Positions 27,571-35,929 of a stretch of DNA of 64,000 nucleotides are shown piece after piece (within the stretch, counting starts at the first letter, position 1; every line of letters starts with the position of its first letter). A program made the translations under genes and the position numbers. The notes beneath the pieces are model-generated. The model was not told the origin of the DNA. It saw only the letters and a list, made by a program, of their open reading frames with translations, and did not search any database. Source of the DNA: Micromonospora sp. PLK6-60 (GTDB taxonomy: Bacteria; Actinomycetota; Actinomycetes; Mycobacteriales; Micromonosporaceae); the NCBI RefSeq assembly GCF_019890675.1, contig NZ_JAIOAA010000014.1, positions 62,001-126,000 of the forward strand, written 5' to 3'.

Positions 27571-28527
27571 TCAGCGGAAACCGGCGGTCACCGCCCGATG
27601 GTCGCTGTCCGGGGTGGCCAGCACGCCGGCGGTGGTGGGGGTGAGCCCCCGATAGAGCACGTGGTCGGGGCGGGTCAGCGGCAGCCGGGCCGGCCAGGTG
27701 AAACCGAAGCCCCGGCCGGCGTCCGCCTGGGCGTCACGCAGCAGCCGGCCGAGCGGCCGGAAGGACCGGTCGGTGCTGGCCGTGTTGAGGTCGCCGAGCA
27801 CGACCAGCCGCGGCGCCGGATCCGCCCGTACGGCCGCGGCCAGCGCCTCGACGGTGCCGTCGCGGGTGGTGGTCTGCCCGGCGCGGGCCGACCCGAGGTG
27901 GGCCACGTACACCGTGACGTCCCCGCCGGGCGCGGCGACCACGGCCCGCAGGGCCCGGGTCCAGCCCAACCCGGTGTCCACCCCGTCCTCGGCGCGGATC
28001 GGGTAGCGGCTGTACAGCGCGACGGTGGAGACGGCCGCGCGGTGCGGGTACCGGGCGGCCAGCGGCGCGGCGATTCGGCCGTCGTCGGCGACCTCCTGCA
28101 GGGCGATCAGATCCGGTTCGGTGCGCAGCAGCGCGGCGACGGTGGCCGCCGGGTCGGGATTGTCGGCGCGCAGGTTCTGGCTGGCCACCCGGAGCCCGGT
28201 GGGCTCGCCGGAGGCGCGGGACGGCAACCAGGCGGCCCCGTGCTGGACCGACCAGATCACCGCGGGGAGCAGTACGGCGACCAGGGCCCACCGCGAGCGG
28301 CGCAGCACCGCGGCCAGCGCCAGCGGCGGCACGGCCAGCCCGAGCAGCGGGGTGGCGCTGTCCAGCAGGCTGCCGAAGCCCCGCACGTTGGGCACCAGGC
28401 CGTGGCCCACCAGGACGGCGGCGAGCAGCACGGCGAGCACGCCGACGACCAGGCCGCGCGCCGGCCGCCGGGCCCGCTCGCGGTCCGGGGCGGGCTCGTC
28501 GAGCACGCCGCCGATCACCGCCCGCAT
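27571..28527 (-). CDS. Membrane-anchored endonuclease/exonuclease/phosphatase (EEP) family protein
   Basis: 318 residues. Three hydrophobic segments fill residues about 25-100 (GLVVGVLAVLLAAVLVGHGLVP, LLGLAVPPLALAAVL, WALVAVLLPAVIWSVQ). The EEP domain follows with its metal and catalytic residues: LRVASQNL, LIALQEV (Glu), VYVAHLGS (His), LVVLGDLNTA (Asp and Asn), LTRPDHVLYRG and ATPDSDHRAVTAGFR (final Asp-His). The catalytic part probably faces outward. Members cleave phosphodiester bonds in nucleic acids, lipids or inositol phosphates; substrate cannot be told here. Confidence 0.9.
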   Translation of the reverse strand: MRAVIGGVLDEPAPDRERARRPARGLVVGVLAVLLAAVLVGHGLVPNVRGFGSLLDSATPLLGLAVPPLALAAVLRRSRWALVAVLLPAVIWSVQHGAAWLPSRASGEPTGLRVASQNLRADNPDPAATVAALLRTEPDLIALQEVADDGRIAAPLAARYPHRAAVSTVALYSRYPIRAEDGVDTGLGWTRALRAVVAAPGGDVTVYVAHLGSARAGQTTTRDGTVEALAAAVRADPAPRLVVLGDLNTASTDRSFRPLGRLLRDAQADAGRGFGFTWPARLPLTRPDHVLYRGLTPTTAGVLATPDSDHRAVTAGFR

Positions 28528-28776
28528 GCGCTGCGGGGCCGACGGGCCCTCCCCGGGTCGGTGCGGGGCCCCTCCCCCGAACGGACGATCGGGACGTTGG
28601 CCGCATTCGATACGATCGCGCGCACCCTTCCTCCCAGCGAATCATCGTTTAACCGGAATTCCGGTCATGTTTGCTTAGCCGGCTTCGTGGTCTACCGAGG
28701 GTAATGACGGGCCGGATCATGGCAAATTGTGTCGCATCCCACCAACTACCCCGATGGCAAGGGCGAAGAACCTCTC

Positions 28777-28782
28777 TAGGTT
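28777..28782 (+). promoter_or_regulatory. -10 element (TAGGTT), leaderless-type promoter
   Basis: TANNNT hexamer 6 nt upstream of GTG 28789, which has no Shine-Dalgarno. This supports that start codon. Confidence 0.5.
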
Positions 28783-28788
28783 CGGCGG

Positions 28789-29640
28789 GTGCATCCCGAC
28801 GACTCCCCTGAGCAGAAGCAGCCCGCCACGCGACCGGCCAGCCGTTCGACCGATGCCCCCTCCCCCGAAAGGCGGGTGGGTCGCCACCGCGTCCCGGAGC
28901 CGCCCCGGCGGGCGCTGGTGCGCTCCGCCCCGTTCCGGGTGGCCCTGGCCACCGGGGTGACCTGCGCGCTGGGCGCGGCGGCCTTCGCCGGCGCCGGTCT
29001 CGGGGACGCCGAGGAGACCCCCCACGACCCGCTGCGGGAGGCGATGGCCGAGCGGGCCGCCACCGCGGCGGACCAGCCGGCCTCCCGGTCCCTGGACCGC
29101 GCGGCCGTGCGGCTGCCACCCGCCGCCACCGGCTCACCGACGCCCGCGCCGAAGCCCACCACCCACCGGGCGATCCCGCGCAAGCCGGTCCCGCCGGGCC
29201 CGCCCCGACCGGTCGCCGGGCTCGACCAGGCGCAGATGAACAACGCCAAGGTCATCGTCGACGTCGGCCGCGGCCTCAAGATGCCCCGCCGGGCCCTGGT
29301 GGTGGCGCTCTCCACCGCCATGCAGGAGAGCGACCTGCACAATCTCGCCAGCGAGGTGGTGCCGGAATCCCGCCGGTACCCGCACCAGGGCACCGGCGCC
29401 GACCACGACTCGGTGGGCCTGTTCCAGCAGCGGCCGAGCAGCGGCTGGGGCACGGTGCGCCAACTGATGGACCCGAAGTACGCGGCCCGGGCGTTCTACC
29501 TCGCCCTGCGGGAGGTCCCCGGCTGGCAGGACCTCAGCGTGACCGCGGCGGCCCAGGCGGTCCAAATCTCCGCCTTCCCGAACGCGTACGCCCCGCACGA
29601 GCGGCGGGCCACCACCGTGGTCGCCGCCCTGCTGGTCTGA
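28789..29640 (+). CDS. Secreted lysozyme/transglycosylase-like protein
   Basis: 283 residues. A positively charged N-terminal region (about 45 residues) precedes a hydrophobic helix (FRVALATGVTCALGAAAFAGAG), an uncleaved anchor or long signal peptide. A Pro-rich linker follows (PAATGSPTPAPKPT). The globular C-terminus from residue about 145 reads QMNNAKVIVDVGRGLKMPRRALVVALSTAMQESDLHNLAS and then YPHQGTGADHDSVGLFQQRPSSGWGTV, a set found in actinobacterial cell-wall proteins with lysozyme-like features; Glu in AMQESDL is the likely catalytic residue by analogy with lytic transglycosylases. It would act on peptidoglycan outside the membrane. Not a proven hydrolase. Confidence 0.7.
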   Translation: MHPDDSPEQKQPATRPASRSTDAPSPERRVGRHRVPEPPRRALVRSAPFRVALATGVTCALGAAAFAGAGLGDAEETPHDPLREAMAERAATAADQPASRSLDRAAVRLPPAATGSPTPAPKPTTHRAIPRKPVPPGPPRPVAGLDQAQMNNAKVIVDVGRGLKMPRRALVVALSTAMQESDLHNLASEVVPESRRYPHQGTGADHDSVGLFQQRPSSGWGTVRQLMDPKYAARAFYLALREVPGWQDLSVTAAAQAVQISAFPNAYAPHERRATTVVAALLV

Positions 29641-29670
29641 CCCGGGGGCGGCACGCTCGCCCCGCTGCGG

Positions 29671-29800
29671 ACCGACATGCCGCATGTCGCGCCGTCACGG
29701 CCCACGGAAGGCCCCACATGCCGCACGTCGTGCCCTCAGGGACCACGGAAGGGCCGACGTGCCGCATGTCGTGCCGTCACGGCCCACATTCCGCGTGCCG
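29671..29800. repeat. tandem short palindromic repeats (ACATGCCGCATGT core)
   Basis: Three to four copies of a unit with core ACATGCCGCATGTCG followed by a TGCC/CGCC-GTCACGG-CC-CGGAAGG-type stretch. Relatives of the 13185-13300 array, in the 213-bp gap between two convergent genes. Confidence 0.7.
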
Positions 29801-29853
29801 CGCCCCGGCCCACTCGGGGGGCCGCGCCCGGCCGTCTCGCGGGAGTGCCCGGG

Positions 29854-30411
29854 TCAGGCGACTCGCGCGTCCGGCTCCGGCTCCACCGGGGCGTCCGTGG
29901 CGCCAGCGGCGACCCGGGTCGCCGGCACCCCGGCCGCGGCGGTCGGGGTGTCCACCGGCACGGTGACACCGGAGAGCAACTGTTCGGCCCGGGCCGCCCG
30001 CCGCCGGCGCTCGTCGAGGGCCGCCTCGAACTCCCGGCGCGCCCGCACCGCCTCGGCGTAGGCCCGCTCGCGCACCTGACGGGCCTCCTCACGGGCGGAT
30101 TCGAGCTCCTGGCGGGCCGCGGCGAGAATCTCCGCCGCCTCCCGCCGGACGCCCGGGGCGTGGCGCTGGACCGCCCGGCGGTCGACGGATCCGGGGTCGA
30201 CCCGCCGATCGGGATCGGCGGCGATCCCGCCCCGGCGCGCCAGCCCGGCCCGCAGCAGGACCGCCTCCCGCCGGAGCTGGTCCCACTCCTGTCCGGCGGC
30301 GGCCAGCCGCTCCAGCCGCGCGACGAGCCGGCTCAGCCGCGCGTCCACCTCGTCGAGGCAGGAGTCCACCTGCCGCTGGTCGTAGCCGATCTCAACGACC
30401 GAGAATTCCAT
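29854..30411 (-). CDS. DivIVA-like coiled-coil protein
   Basis: 185 residues from ATG 30411, with a G-rich ribosome site; the frame is open upstream, but the protein-like sequence starts at MEFSVVEIGYDQRQVDSCLD. The N-terminus resembles the DivIVA / Wag31 membrane-targeting segment (GYD---VD--LD). It is followed by long Arg/Glu/Ala-rich heptads (REAAEILAAARQELESAREEARQ, then RAYAEAVRARREFEAALDERRRRAARAEQ) typical of a coiled coil, and a low-complexity tail. Such proteins mark curved membranes or cell poles. It is much shorter than Wag31, so a paralogue is likely rather than the essential polar growth protein. Confidence 0.7.
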   Translation of the reverse strand: MEFSVVEIGYDQRQVDSCLDEVDARLSRLVARLERLAAAGQEWDQLRREAVLLRAGLARRGGIAADPDRRVDPGSVDRRAVQRHAPGVRREAAEILAAARQELESAREEARQVRERAYAEAVRARREFEAALDERRRRAARAEQLLSGVTVPVDTPTAAAGVPATRVAAGATDAPVEPEPDARVA

Positions 30412-30543
30412 GCTGTCGCCCCCCAGGCAGCTGATGTCGATCCGCCACCTGTCGATCCTCGACGGCGCGGGCCCGGGGCGCGGGGATTTGAGAAAAATAT
30501 TCACTATCCGCGTGCCGGCCGGCGGCATCGCGCAGCGGAACCG

Positions 30544-30990
30544 TCAGGCGCGCTTGGGGAGCACGACCACCCGGCCGAAGAACTCGTCAATGCGGTGCAC
30601 CACGTCGTTGAAGTCGTCCAGGTCGATCGGCTTCGTCACGTACGCGTTGGCCTGGAGGGTGTAGCTGCCGACGATGTCGGTGTCGGCGTTGGAGGTGGTC
30701 AGCACCACGATCGGGATGGTTCGCAGGTCCTCGTCCCGCTTGACCTCGCCGAGCACCTGGCGACCGTCCATCCGCGGCATGTTCAGGTCGAGCAGGATCA
30801 CGTCGGGCCGGTGCGCCTCGGCGTGCCGTCCGGTCCGCCGGAGGAACTCCATCGCCTCCTGGCCGTCGTTGACCACGTCGATGACCTTGTTGACGTCGGA
30901 GTCGGCCAGGGCCTCCTCGATCATCAGCACGTCGCCCGGGTCGTCGTCCACCACGAGGATGCGAACCGGGTTCGGGGCACCTGCGCGCAT
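30544..30990 (-). CDS. Single-domain response regulator (Rcp1 type)
   Basis: 148 residues from ATG 30990, chosen over 31026 because AGGTG lies 6-7 nt upstream. It is a lone receiver of the CheY/Rcp1 kind: VRILVVDDDPGDVLMIEEAL, PDVILLDLNMPRMDGRQVL with the phospho-Asp, TIPIVVLTTSNADTDIVGSYTLQANAYVTKPIDLDDF. The DDDPGD start and the TTS-AD---Y--GANAYVTKP-like region are typical of Rcp1 receivers that partner with phytochrome or other hybrid kinases. No output domain. It lies 69 bp downstream of the STAS gene on the same strand, at the end of the phosphatase/cobalamin/STAS gene row. Confidence 0.92.
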   Translation of the reverse strand: MRAGAPNPVRILVVDDDPGDVLMIEEALADSDVNKVIDVVNDGQEAMEFLRRTGRHAEAHRPDVILLDLNMPRMDGRQVLGEVKRDEDLRTIPIVVLTTSNADTDIVGSYTLQANAYVTKPIDLDDFNDVVHRIDEFFGRVVVLPKRA

Positions 30991-31059
30991 CGGAACACCT
31001 GTTTCTGTCGGGGAGGACGGAGGCAAACCGGTCGCTGCCGGCCGGGGAAATCTAGCCCA

Positions 31060-31407
31060 TCACGGTAGGGATCGCGAGGTGGGGTCGGCGGTGTCCGGGT
31101 CGTAGCTGAGCACCCCGACCAGACCGGTCACCTGGAGCACCCGGTGGACCCGGCCGGTCGCGCCGGTCACCCGCAGCCACCCGCCGTCGGCGGCGGCGAG
31201 GTTGTCGCCCCGGACGAAGGCGGCGATGCCCGTGGAGTCACAGAAGGTCAGCTCCGACAGGTCGATCAGGAGCTGGCGGGCGCCCTCGGCGGCGAGCCGG
31301 TCGATGGCGGCGTTGAGCTCGGGCGCGGTGCTCATGTCGAGCTCGCCGGCCAGCCGCAGCCGCGCCGTGCCTCCGTCGTGCGGGGCGTATGTGACGGTGA
31401 AGGTCAC
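31060..31407 (-). CDS. STAS-domain anti-sigma factor antagonist (1)
   Basis: 115 residues from GTG 31407, with GAGAGGGAA upstream; the longer open frame reads unlike protein. VTFTVTYAPHDGGTARLRLAGELDMSTAPEL and LLIDLSELTFCDSTGIAAFVR give the SpoIIAA/RsbV fold with the phosphorylatable Ser in CDSTG. It should bind an anti-sigma kinase when dephosphorylated. It follows the cobalamin-binding gene by 86 bp and the SpoIIE-type phosphatase is two genes upstream, so the phosphatase is the likely activator. No anti-sigma kinase gene is in the window. Confidence 0.9.
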   Translation of the reverse strand: MTFTVTYAPHDGGTARLRLAGELDMSTAPELNAAIDRLAAEGARQLLIDLSELTFCDSTGIAAFVRGDNLAAADGGWLRVTGATGRVHRVLQVTGLVGVLSYDPDTADPTSRSLP

Positions 31408-31493
31408 CGTGTTCCCTCTCGCTCCCACCGCAGGCGGACGCTTGCAGTGGGGCAAGTATACGCAGGGCACCGGACAGTCCCGGTACCCGGCGA

Positions 31494-32540
31494 TCATCGT
31501 CCGGCGTGGCTCACCTCGGTGACCAGAGCCTCACCCGCGACGAGGAAGCGGCCGGCCCGGGGGAAGTCGTGCAGCGCCCGCCGGTAGTGCGACAGGGTCA
31601 TCCCCACCGCCCCGGCCGGTACGCCCCGACTGGTCAGGATCTCCACCAGCCACCGTACGAACTCGGTGAAGAGCGAGGCGTCGTCGACGTAGAGCGCCGC
31701 GGCCAGGAAGTCCACGATGTAGCCCAGGTCGCTGACGGTCGAGTCCAGCTGCGCCCCGGTGTAGGAGCTCATCCCGGGCACCCGGTCGCGCAGGTCGGCC
31801 AGCGCCGAGTCGATCAGCTCACCCCGCCGCTTGAGCAGGCCGCCGTATTCGTCGTCGGCGAGATGGGACAGCTCGGCCGGCGGCACCCGGCGCAGCGCCC
31901 GCTCGTCGGCCACCAGGTCGGCCGCGGTCGGCGCGTCCGGCGCCCAGGCCACCCCGAGCCGGCGCGCCCACCGCCCGTCCTCGCCGAAGCCCCGCCCGCC
32001 CACCACCACCGGCACGTCCGAGCGGCGGCACGCCTCGATCATCCGGTGCGCGTGCGGCAGGCGCATCGGCAACGCACAGGCCAGCGCCACCGCGTGCGCG
32101 TCGTGCCGGTGCAGGTACGACACCAGGTGCGCGACCGGCACGCTGGCGCCCAGGAAGGTGACCTGCCAGCCGCGCAGCCGGAGCACCTCGGCCACCAGCC
32201 GGGGCGGCAGCGCGTGCCACTCACCGTCCATGCAGGCCACCACGACCCGGCCCCGGGTCGGCCGGGGGTTGGCCCGGCCGGCGATCGCCGCCACCACCCG
32301 CTCGCTGATGTGGGTGGCCGCGTGTTCCTGGGCCACGCTCCACTCGTTGCGCGCCCAGCGCTCGCCCACCTCGGCCTGCGCCGGGGCGACCAGGTCGAGC
32401 AGCACCCGCTCGGCCGGCACCCCCGCGTCGAGCAGCCCCCGCGCCACCTCGATCGCGGCGTACTCGTCGGCCTCGGCGAGGCAGTCCAGGTAGCGGGAAA
32501 AGGCCTGACCGGGATCGGTCTCGATGGCGGGCGCCGTCAC
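31494..32540 (-). CDS. Cobalamin-binding, CarH-like sensor protein with C-terminal helical domain
   Basis: 348 residues from GTG 32540, overlapping the phosphatase stop by 4 bp. Residues 1-90 are a four-helix bundle carrying the W-x9-EH motif of CarH/LitR photoreceptors: Trp62, Glu72, His73 (WARNEWSVAQEH). Residues about 95-215 are the B12-binding Rossmann domain, with GEWHAL containing the expected lower ligand His109 in an E-x-H setting, then WQVTFLGASVPVAHL and VPVVVGGRGFGED. The His that directly follows the Trp in CarH (upper ligand after photolysis) is Ala here. Residues about 230-348 form a helical domain (YTGAQLDSTVSDLGYIVDFLAAAL, then FTEFVRWLVEILTSRGV) of unknown type; there is no MerR DNA-binding domain. 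Placed between phosphatase and STAS genes it probably feeds a light, cobalamin or redox signal into that pathway (inference). Confidence 0.85.
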   Translation of the reverse strand: MTAPAIETDPGQAFSRYLDCLAEADEYAAIEVARGLLDAGVPAERVLLDLVAPAQAEVGERWARNEWSVAQEHAATHISERVVAAIAGRANPRPTRGRVVVACMDGEWHALPPRLVAEVLRLRGWQVTFLGASVPVAHLVSYLHRHDAHAVALACALPMRLPHAHRMIEACRRSDVPVVVGGRGFGEDGRWARRLGVAWAPDAPTAADLVADERALRRVPPAELSHLADDEYGGLLKRRGELIDSALADLRDRVPGMSSYTGAQLDSTVSDLGYIVDFLAAALYVDDASLFTEFVRWLVEILTSRGVPAGAVGMTLSHYRRALHDFPRAGRFLVAGEALVTEVSHAGR

Positions 32541-34297
32541 TCCTGGTGCTCCCTCTGCTCCGGCGGGCGGGGCACCGCGTGCAGGTGGCGGGAGTTGCGG
32601 GCCCCCGTACCGGTGGCACGCAGCGCCAGCACCGCGATGTCGTCGTGGTCGCCGTGGCCCAGCCAGTCGCAGGTCACCTGCTCGACCCGCTCGGCGAGCG
32701 CGGGGGCCGGCATGCGGTGGCAGCCGGCGAGGGCGGTGACCAGGCGCTCGGGGCCGAACAGCTCGTCGCCGCGCCGGCCGCCGCGCGCCTCGGTCACCCC
32801 GTCGCTGTAGAGCAGGCAGGTCTCACCGGGCGCCAGCCGGACGGTGACCTCGCCGATCCGCGGGTCGGGCACCACCCCGACCAGCATCCCGCTGAGGCCG
32901 ACCGGTTCGACCTCGCCGCCGGCGCGCAGCACCAGCGGCGGCAGGTGGCCGCCCCCGGCCATGGTCAGGGTGAGACTGCCGTCGCGGTGCGGGCGCACCA
33001 CGCCGAGCACCATCGTGGCGAAGCGGCCCTGGCCGTGCGCCTGGGTGGTCTCGAGCAGGGCGTCGTTGAGCAGCCGCAGCAGCCGGACCGGGTGCGACTC
33101 CACCCGGTGCAGCGCCTGCAGGCACTGGCGCAGCTGGCCGGTGAAGACCGCCGCCTCCACCCCCTTGCCCGACACGTCACCGAGGAAGAAGACCGAACCG
33201 CCGTCGGCGAGCCGGTGCGAGCCGTAGAAGTCCCCGCCGATGCGCAGCCCGGCCTGGGCGGGCCGGTACGCCGTACCCCACTGCACGCCGGTCGCCTCGG
33301 CCGGCTCCACCGGCAGCAGGCTGGCCTGGAGGGTGTCCGCGACCTCGGCCTGGTCGCGGTAGAGCACGGCGGTGGTGAGCGCGGCGCCGGCCCGGGCCGC
33401 GAACGCCCGGACCAGGTCGATGTCGGCCTCGTCGTAGAAGCGGGTGGCCCGCCGGGCGACCAGCAGCACCCCGGTCGGGGCGTCGTGGCCGGGCAGCGGC
33501 ACCACCCGGGCGGACGTCTCGTGGGCGGGCAGACCCGGCAGCCAGCCGGCGTCGACGGCCTGCTCGACCAGCCAGTCCACGGCGTGCGGTTCGGCGCCGG
33601 CCAGGCCCTCCTCGATCGCCGCCGGCAGGTCGGTGGCGGCCAGCACACCACTGTCGACGATCGGTGTCTCGTCCTCCGAGCGGGCGGCCCGCCACCAGCG
33701 CGCCCGCCCGGCGCGGGGGGCGAGCACCAGCACCGAGACCTCGGCGAGGGTCGGCACGGCCAGCCGCACCACGGCGGCCGCGGCCCGATCCGGATGCAGC
33801 GGGTTGCCCAGCTTCTCCCCCACCACCGCCAGGAAGGCCGAGCGGGCGCGCTCGGTCAGCAGCGCGTCGGAGCGGGTGACGCTCTCGGTGACGTCCTCCA
33901 CGTAACGGCAGGAGCGCCCGGCGGACAGCGGCACCCGGCGGACCCGCAGCCGGCGGCCGCGGTGGGTGAACTCCGCCGGAGCGTCCGGGGTGGTCAGCTC
34001 GCGGATCCCCGCGGTGACCAGCGGAACGTCGGGGGTGACCTCGGGCAGCAGGCGCGCGGCGACGGCGCTGAGGTGACGCACCACACCGTCGGCGTCGCAG
34101 ACGATCAGGCCCTCGCGGAAGTGCTCGACGACCTCGGACCAGTCCGGCTCGGCGTGACCCCGGTCCGGGGCGAGCGGTGGCAGGCCGGACGCAGGCCGGG
34201 TCGGAGCGTCGGCGGCCCACGCCGGAGCCCGTGCGGCACTCGGCGTGGAGATCCGTCCGTCGCCCGGGTCCCAGCCCCTGACGTCGGCAGCAGTCAC
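32537..34297 (-). CDS. PAS-GAF-SpoIIE (PPM) serine phosphatase
   Basis: 586 residues from GTG 34297. A disordered N-terminus precedes a PAS-like domain (about 50-150: EHFREGLIVCDADGVVRHLSAVAARLLPE), a GAF domain (about 165-320: AVVRLAVPTLAEVSVLVLAP to FYDEADIDLVRAFAARAGAAL) and a SpoIIE/RsbU-type phosphatase (about 335-575). The last has LQASLLPVEP, RIGGDFYGSHRL (metal Asp), FFLGDVSGKGVEAAVFTGQLR, MAGGGHLPPLVL, LLYSDGVTEARGG and HDDIAVLAL. It would dephosphorylate STAS antagonists. First gene of a probable four-gene operon with the cobalamin protein (4-bp overlap), STAS protein and receiver. The sensor domains suggest two inputs besides cobalamin. Confidence 0.93.
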   Translation of the reverse strand: MTAADVRGWDPGDGRISTPSAARAPAWAADAPTRPASGLPPLAPDRGHAEPDWSEVVEHFREGLIVCDADGVVRHLSAVAARLLPEVTPDVPLVTAGIRELTTPDAPAEFTHRGRRLRVRRVPLSAGRSCRYVEDVTESVTRSDALLTERARSAFLAVVGEKLGNPLHPDRAAAAVVRLAVPTLAEVSVLVLAPRAGRARWWRAARSEDETPIVDSGVLAATDLPAAIEEGLAGAEPHAVDWLVEQAVDAGWLPGLPAHETSARVVPLPGHDAPTGVLLVARRATRFYDEADIDLVRAFAARAGAALTTAVLYRDQAEVADTLQASLLPVEPAEATGVQWGTAYRPAQAGLRIGGDFYGSHRLADGGSVFFLGDVSGKGVEAAVFTGQLRQCLQALHRVESHPVRLLRLLNDALLETTQAHGQGRFATMVLGVVRPHRDGSLTLTMAGGGHLPPLVLRAGGEVEPVGLSGMLVGVVPDPRIGEVTVRLAPGETCLLYSDGVTEARGGRRGDELFGPERLVTALAGCHRMPAPALAERVEQVTCDWLGHGDHDDIAVLALRATGTGARNSRHLHAVPRPPEQREHQE

Positions 34298-34504
34298 CAG
34301 CTAAGCCCCACTCCTCGTCGATTCCCGCGGACCGTTCGCCAACGGTCGTGTTCCCGTCTCTTCCGCCCCACCCTACGCCGGTATGCCGGTACCGCCACCC
34401 CAGGCGAGTCCGGCCCCGCCCGGGCGTACCGGGCGGCGGGCCGCCGGCGTTGTTACGATCCCGAACGAACCGGCCCGACCGGCGGCCTGCGGAAAGGCGT
34501 GAGT

Positions 34505-34888
34505 GTGGCATCCCATGGGCGGAACGCCGAGACCACCCCGCTGAGCATCAGCATCGACGACTCGGACCCCGCGGCTCCGCTGCTGCGGGTCGGCGGTGAT
34601 CTCGCCTTCACCACCGCCGCGCCGCTGCGGGCGGCGGTGGACCGGCTGCTCGTGGCCGGCCCGCCGGCGCTCCTGTTCGACTTCGGTGGGCTGCTCTTCA
34701 TCGACAGCACCGGCCTGTCCGTGATCGTGCACGCCTGGCGGGAGGGGCAGCAGCGGGGCACCCGGGTCGTGCTGCGCGAGACGCCCCGGTTCCTCACCAC
34801 GATCCTGGACATGACCGGGGTCACCGGCCTGCTCGCCCGGCCGCTGCCCGTGGTCACGCCGGCGGCCCGGCCCGCCACCCCGGCCTGA
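34505..34888 (+). CDS. STAS-domain anti-sigma factor antagonist (2)
   Basis: 127 residues from GTG 34505, with GGAAAGG 7 nt upstream; GTG 34499 is an alternative. The sequence has ISIDDSDPAAPLLRVGGDLAFTTAAPLRAAVDRLL and ALLFDFGGLLFIDSTGLSVIVHAW, with the phosphorylatable Ser in IDSTG. Divergent from the phosphatase gene across about 200 bp, so the two promoters are back to back. Likely a second client of the phosphatase. Confidence 0.9.
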   Translation: MASHGRNAETTPLSISIDDSDPAAPLLRVGGDLAFTTAAPLRAAVDRLLVAGPPALLFDFGGLLFIDSTGLSVIVHAWREGQQRGTRVVLRETPRFLTTILDMTGVTGLLARPLPVVTPAARPATPA

Positions 34889-34997
34889 GCCGGTTCCCGG
34901 CGTCGCCCGGGCGACGTTCGGCACCCGGCGGCGGGTTTCCCCACCCTTGCCTGCCCCCGGGGGTTTCCGTTCTCGGCCCGACTGGGAACATGGAGAC

Positions 34998-35348
34998 ATG
35001 CCACCCCAGCTGTTGACCATCACGGTGCATCCGCTGGACGCGGGTCGCGCCCGGCTACGGCTGACCGGCGACCTCGACTTCGACACGGCGCCGGAGCTCG
35101 TCGCGGCCGCCGCCGACGCCCGCCGCGACGGGCACCAGCACCTGCTCATCGACCTGTCCGAGGTCGGGCTCTGCGACTCCTCCGGGCTGAGCGCCCTGGT
35201 GGTGGTCCACCGCGCCGGGACGGGGCCGATCGAGCTCACCGGGGTGGGCCCGTCGCTGCAGGCGCTGCTGGCCCGCACGGGCCTGGCCGAGTTGCTCGCG
35301 GTCGCCCCGCCGGTGGTGGACGGGCAGGCCGTCCGCGAGGTCGGCTGA
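34998..35348 (+). CDS. STAS-domain anti-sigma factor antagonist (3)
   Basis: 116 residues from ATG 34998, with GGAGAC adjacent. LLTITVHPLDAGRARLRLTGDLDFDTAPELV and HLLIDLSEVGLCDSSGLSALVVVHRA form the fold, with the phosphorylatable Ser in CDSSG. It resembles the STAS protein at 31060 in its start (TFTVTYAPHDGG-ARLRLAGELD versus TITVHPLDAGRARLRLTGDLD), suggesting duplication of one gene within this cluster. Follows STAS (2) by 109 bp on the same strand and ends before a terminator. Confidence 0.9.
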   Translation: MPPQLLTITVHPLDAGRARLRLTGDLDFDTAPELVAAAADARRDGHQHLLIDLSEVGLCDSSGLSALVVVHRAGTGPIELTGVGPSLQALLARTGLAELLAVAPPVVDGQAVREVG

Positions 35349-35371
35349 CCGGTCCGCCCCGGGATCGAGGC

Positions 35372-35404
35372 GGCCCCCGGCCCTGGGACCAGGGGCCGGG
35401 GGCC
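35372..35404. terminator. hairpin between convergent genes
   Basis: Perfect 12-bp GC stem (35372-35383 / 35393-35404) with a 9-nt loop, between the STAS (3) stop and the stop of the 104-aa gene. Likely bidirectional. Confidence 0.8.
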
Positions 35405-35414
35405 GGAGTAATGC

Positions 35415-35729
35415 CTATGCCGCGGTGACCGGTTGCAGTCGCGGTCCGCTCTCCCGCAGCTCGTCCGGATTCGGCGGCTCGGCGTCGTCGGGCGCCCCGG
35501 AATCGGGCGTCTGGAACAGATACCGGACGAACTCCCCGCCCACCTCGTTGTCGTCCGCACCCGGCCACTGGCCGACACAGTCGACCCCGACGACCTCGCG
35601 GCCGGTACCGTCGGCTTCCTCCAGCAGCGCCCAGAGGCTCACCGGATAGCAGCGGGTCCCCTCCGGGGCCACCTGCCAGCGGGCGTACCACCCGGGACGC
35701 GCCGGGACGATCTCGACGATCCTCTTCAT
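35415..35729 (-). CDS. Hypothetical protein (104 aa)
   Basis: ATG 35729 with GGAAGG about 6 nt upstream. It starts MKRIVEIVPARPGWYARWQV, continues with YPVSLWALLEEADGTGREVVGVDCVGQWPGADD and an acidic, Pro-rich tail. The pattern suggests a small cytosolic beta-rich protein; no family is recognised. Divergent from the DUF2267 gene. There are no membrane segments and the only Cys residues do not form a metal site. Confidence 0.7.
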   Translation of the reverse strand: MKRIVEIVPARPGWYARWQVAPEGTRCYPVSLWALLEEADGTGREVVGVDCVGQWPGADDNEVGGEFVRYLFQTPDSGAPDDAEPPNPDELRESGPRLQPVTAA

Positions 35730-35929
35730 GACGACCTTCCCTTCCGCCTGCTCGGACGAAATTCCGGTCCACGCGAATCGTGCCGGTGGCCCGGGTGAGC
35801 ACCCCTCACCCGCAGTGGATGAAGCCGGGCCGGCCCGGCCCGCCCCGGAGGCGGCCGTTACCTTCCTCGCCCGCCCGGGAACGCCACCGGATCGGAGCAC
35901 ACCAGCCGACGCGGAGACGAGGTGTGACG

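Noticed and set aside
28528..28788. c-di-AMP (ydaO) riboswitch ahead of the lysozyme-like gene
   Set aside because: None of the conserved core of that class was seen, and the leaderless-type promoter leaves no room for a leader.
31408..32540. Cobalamin riboswitch for the cobalamin-binding gene
   Set aside because: No B12-box-like sequence in the flanks; the gene starts inside the phosphatase stop codon.
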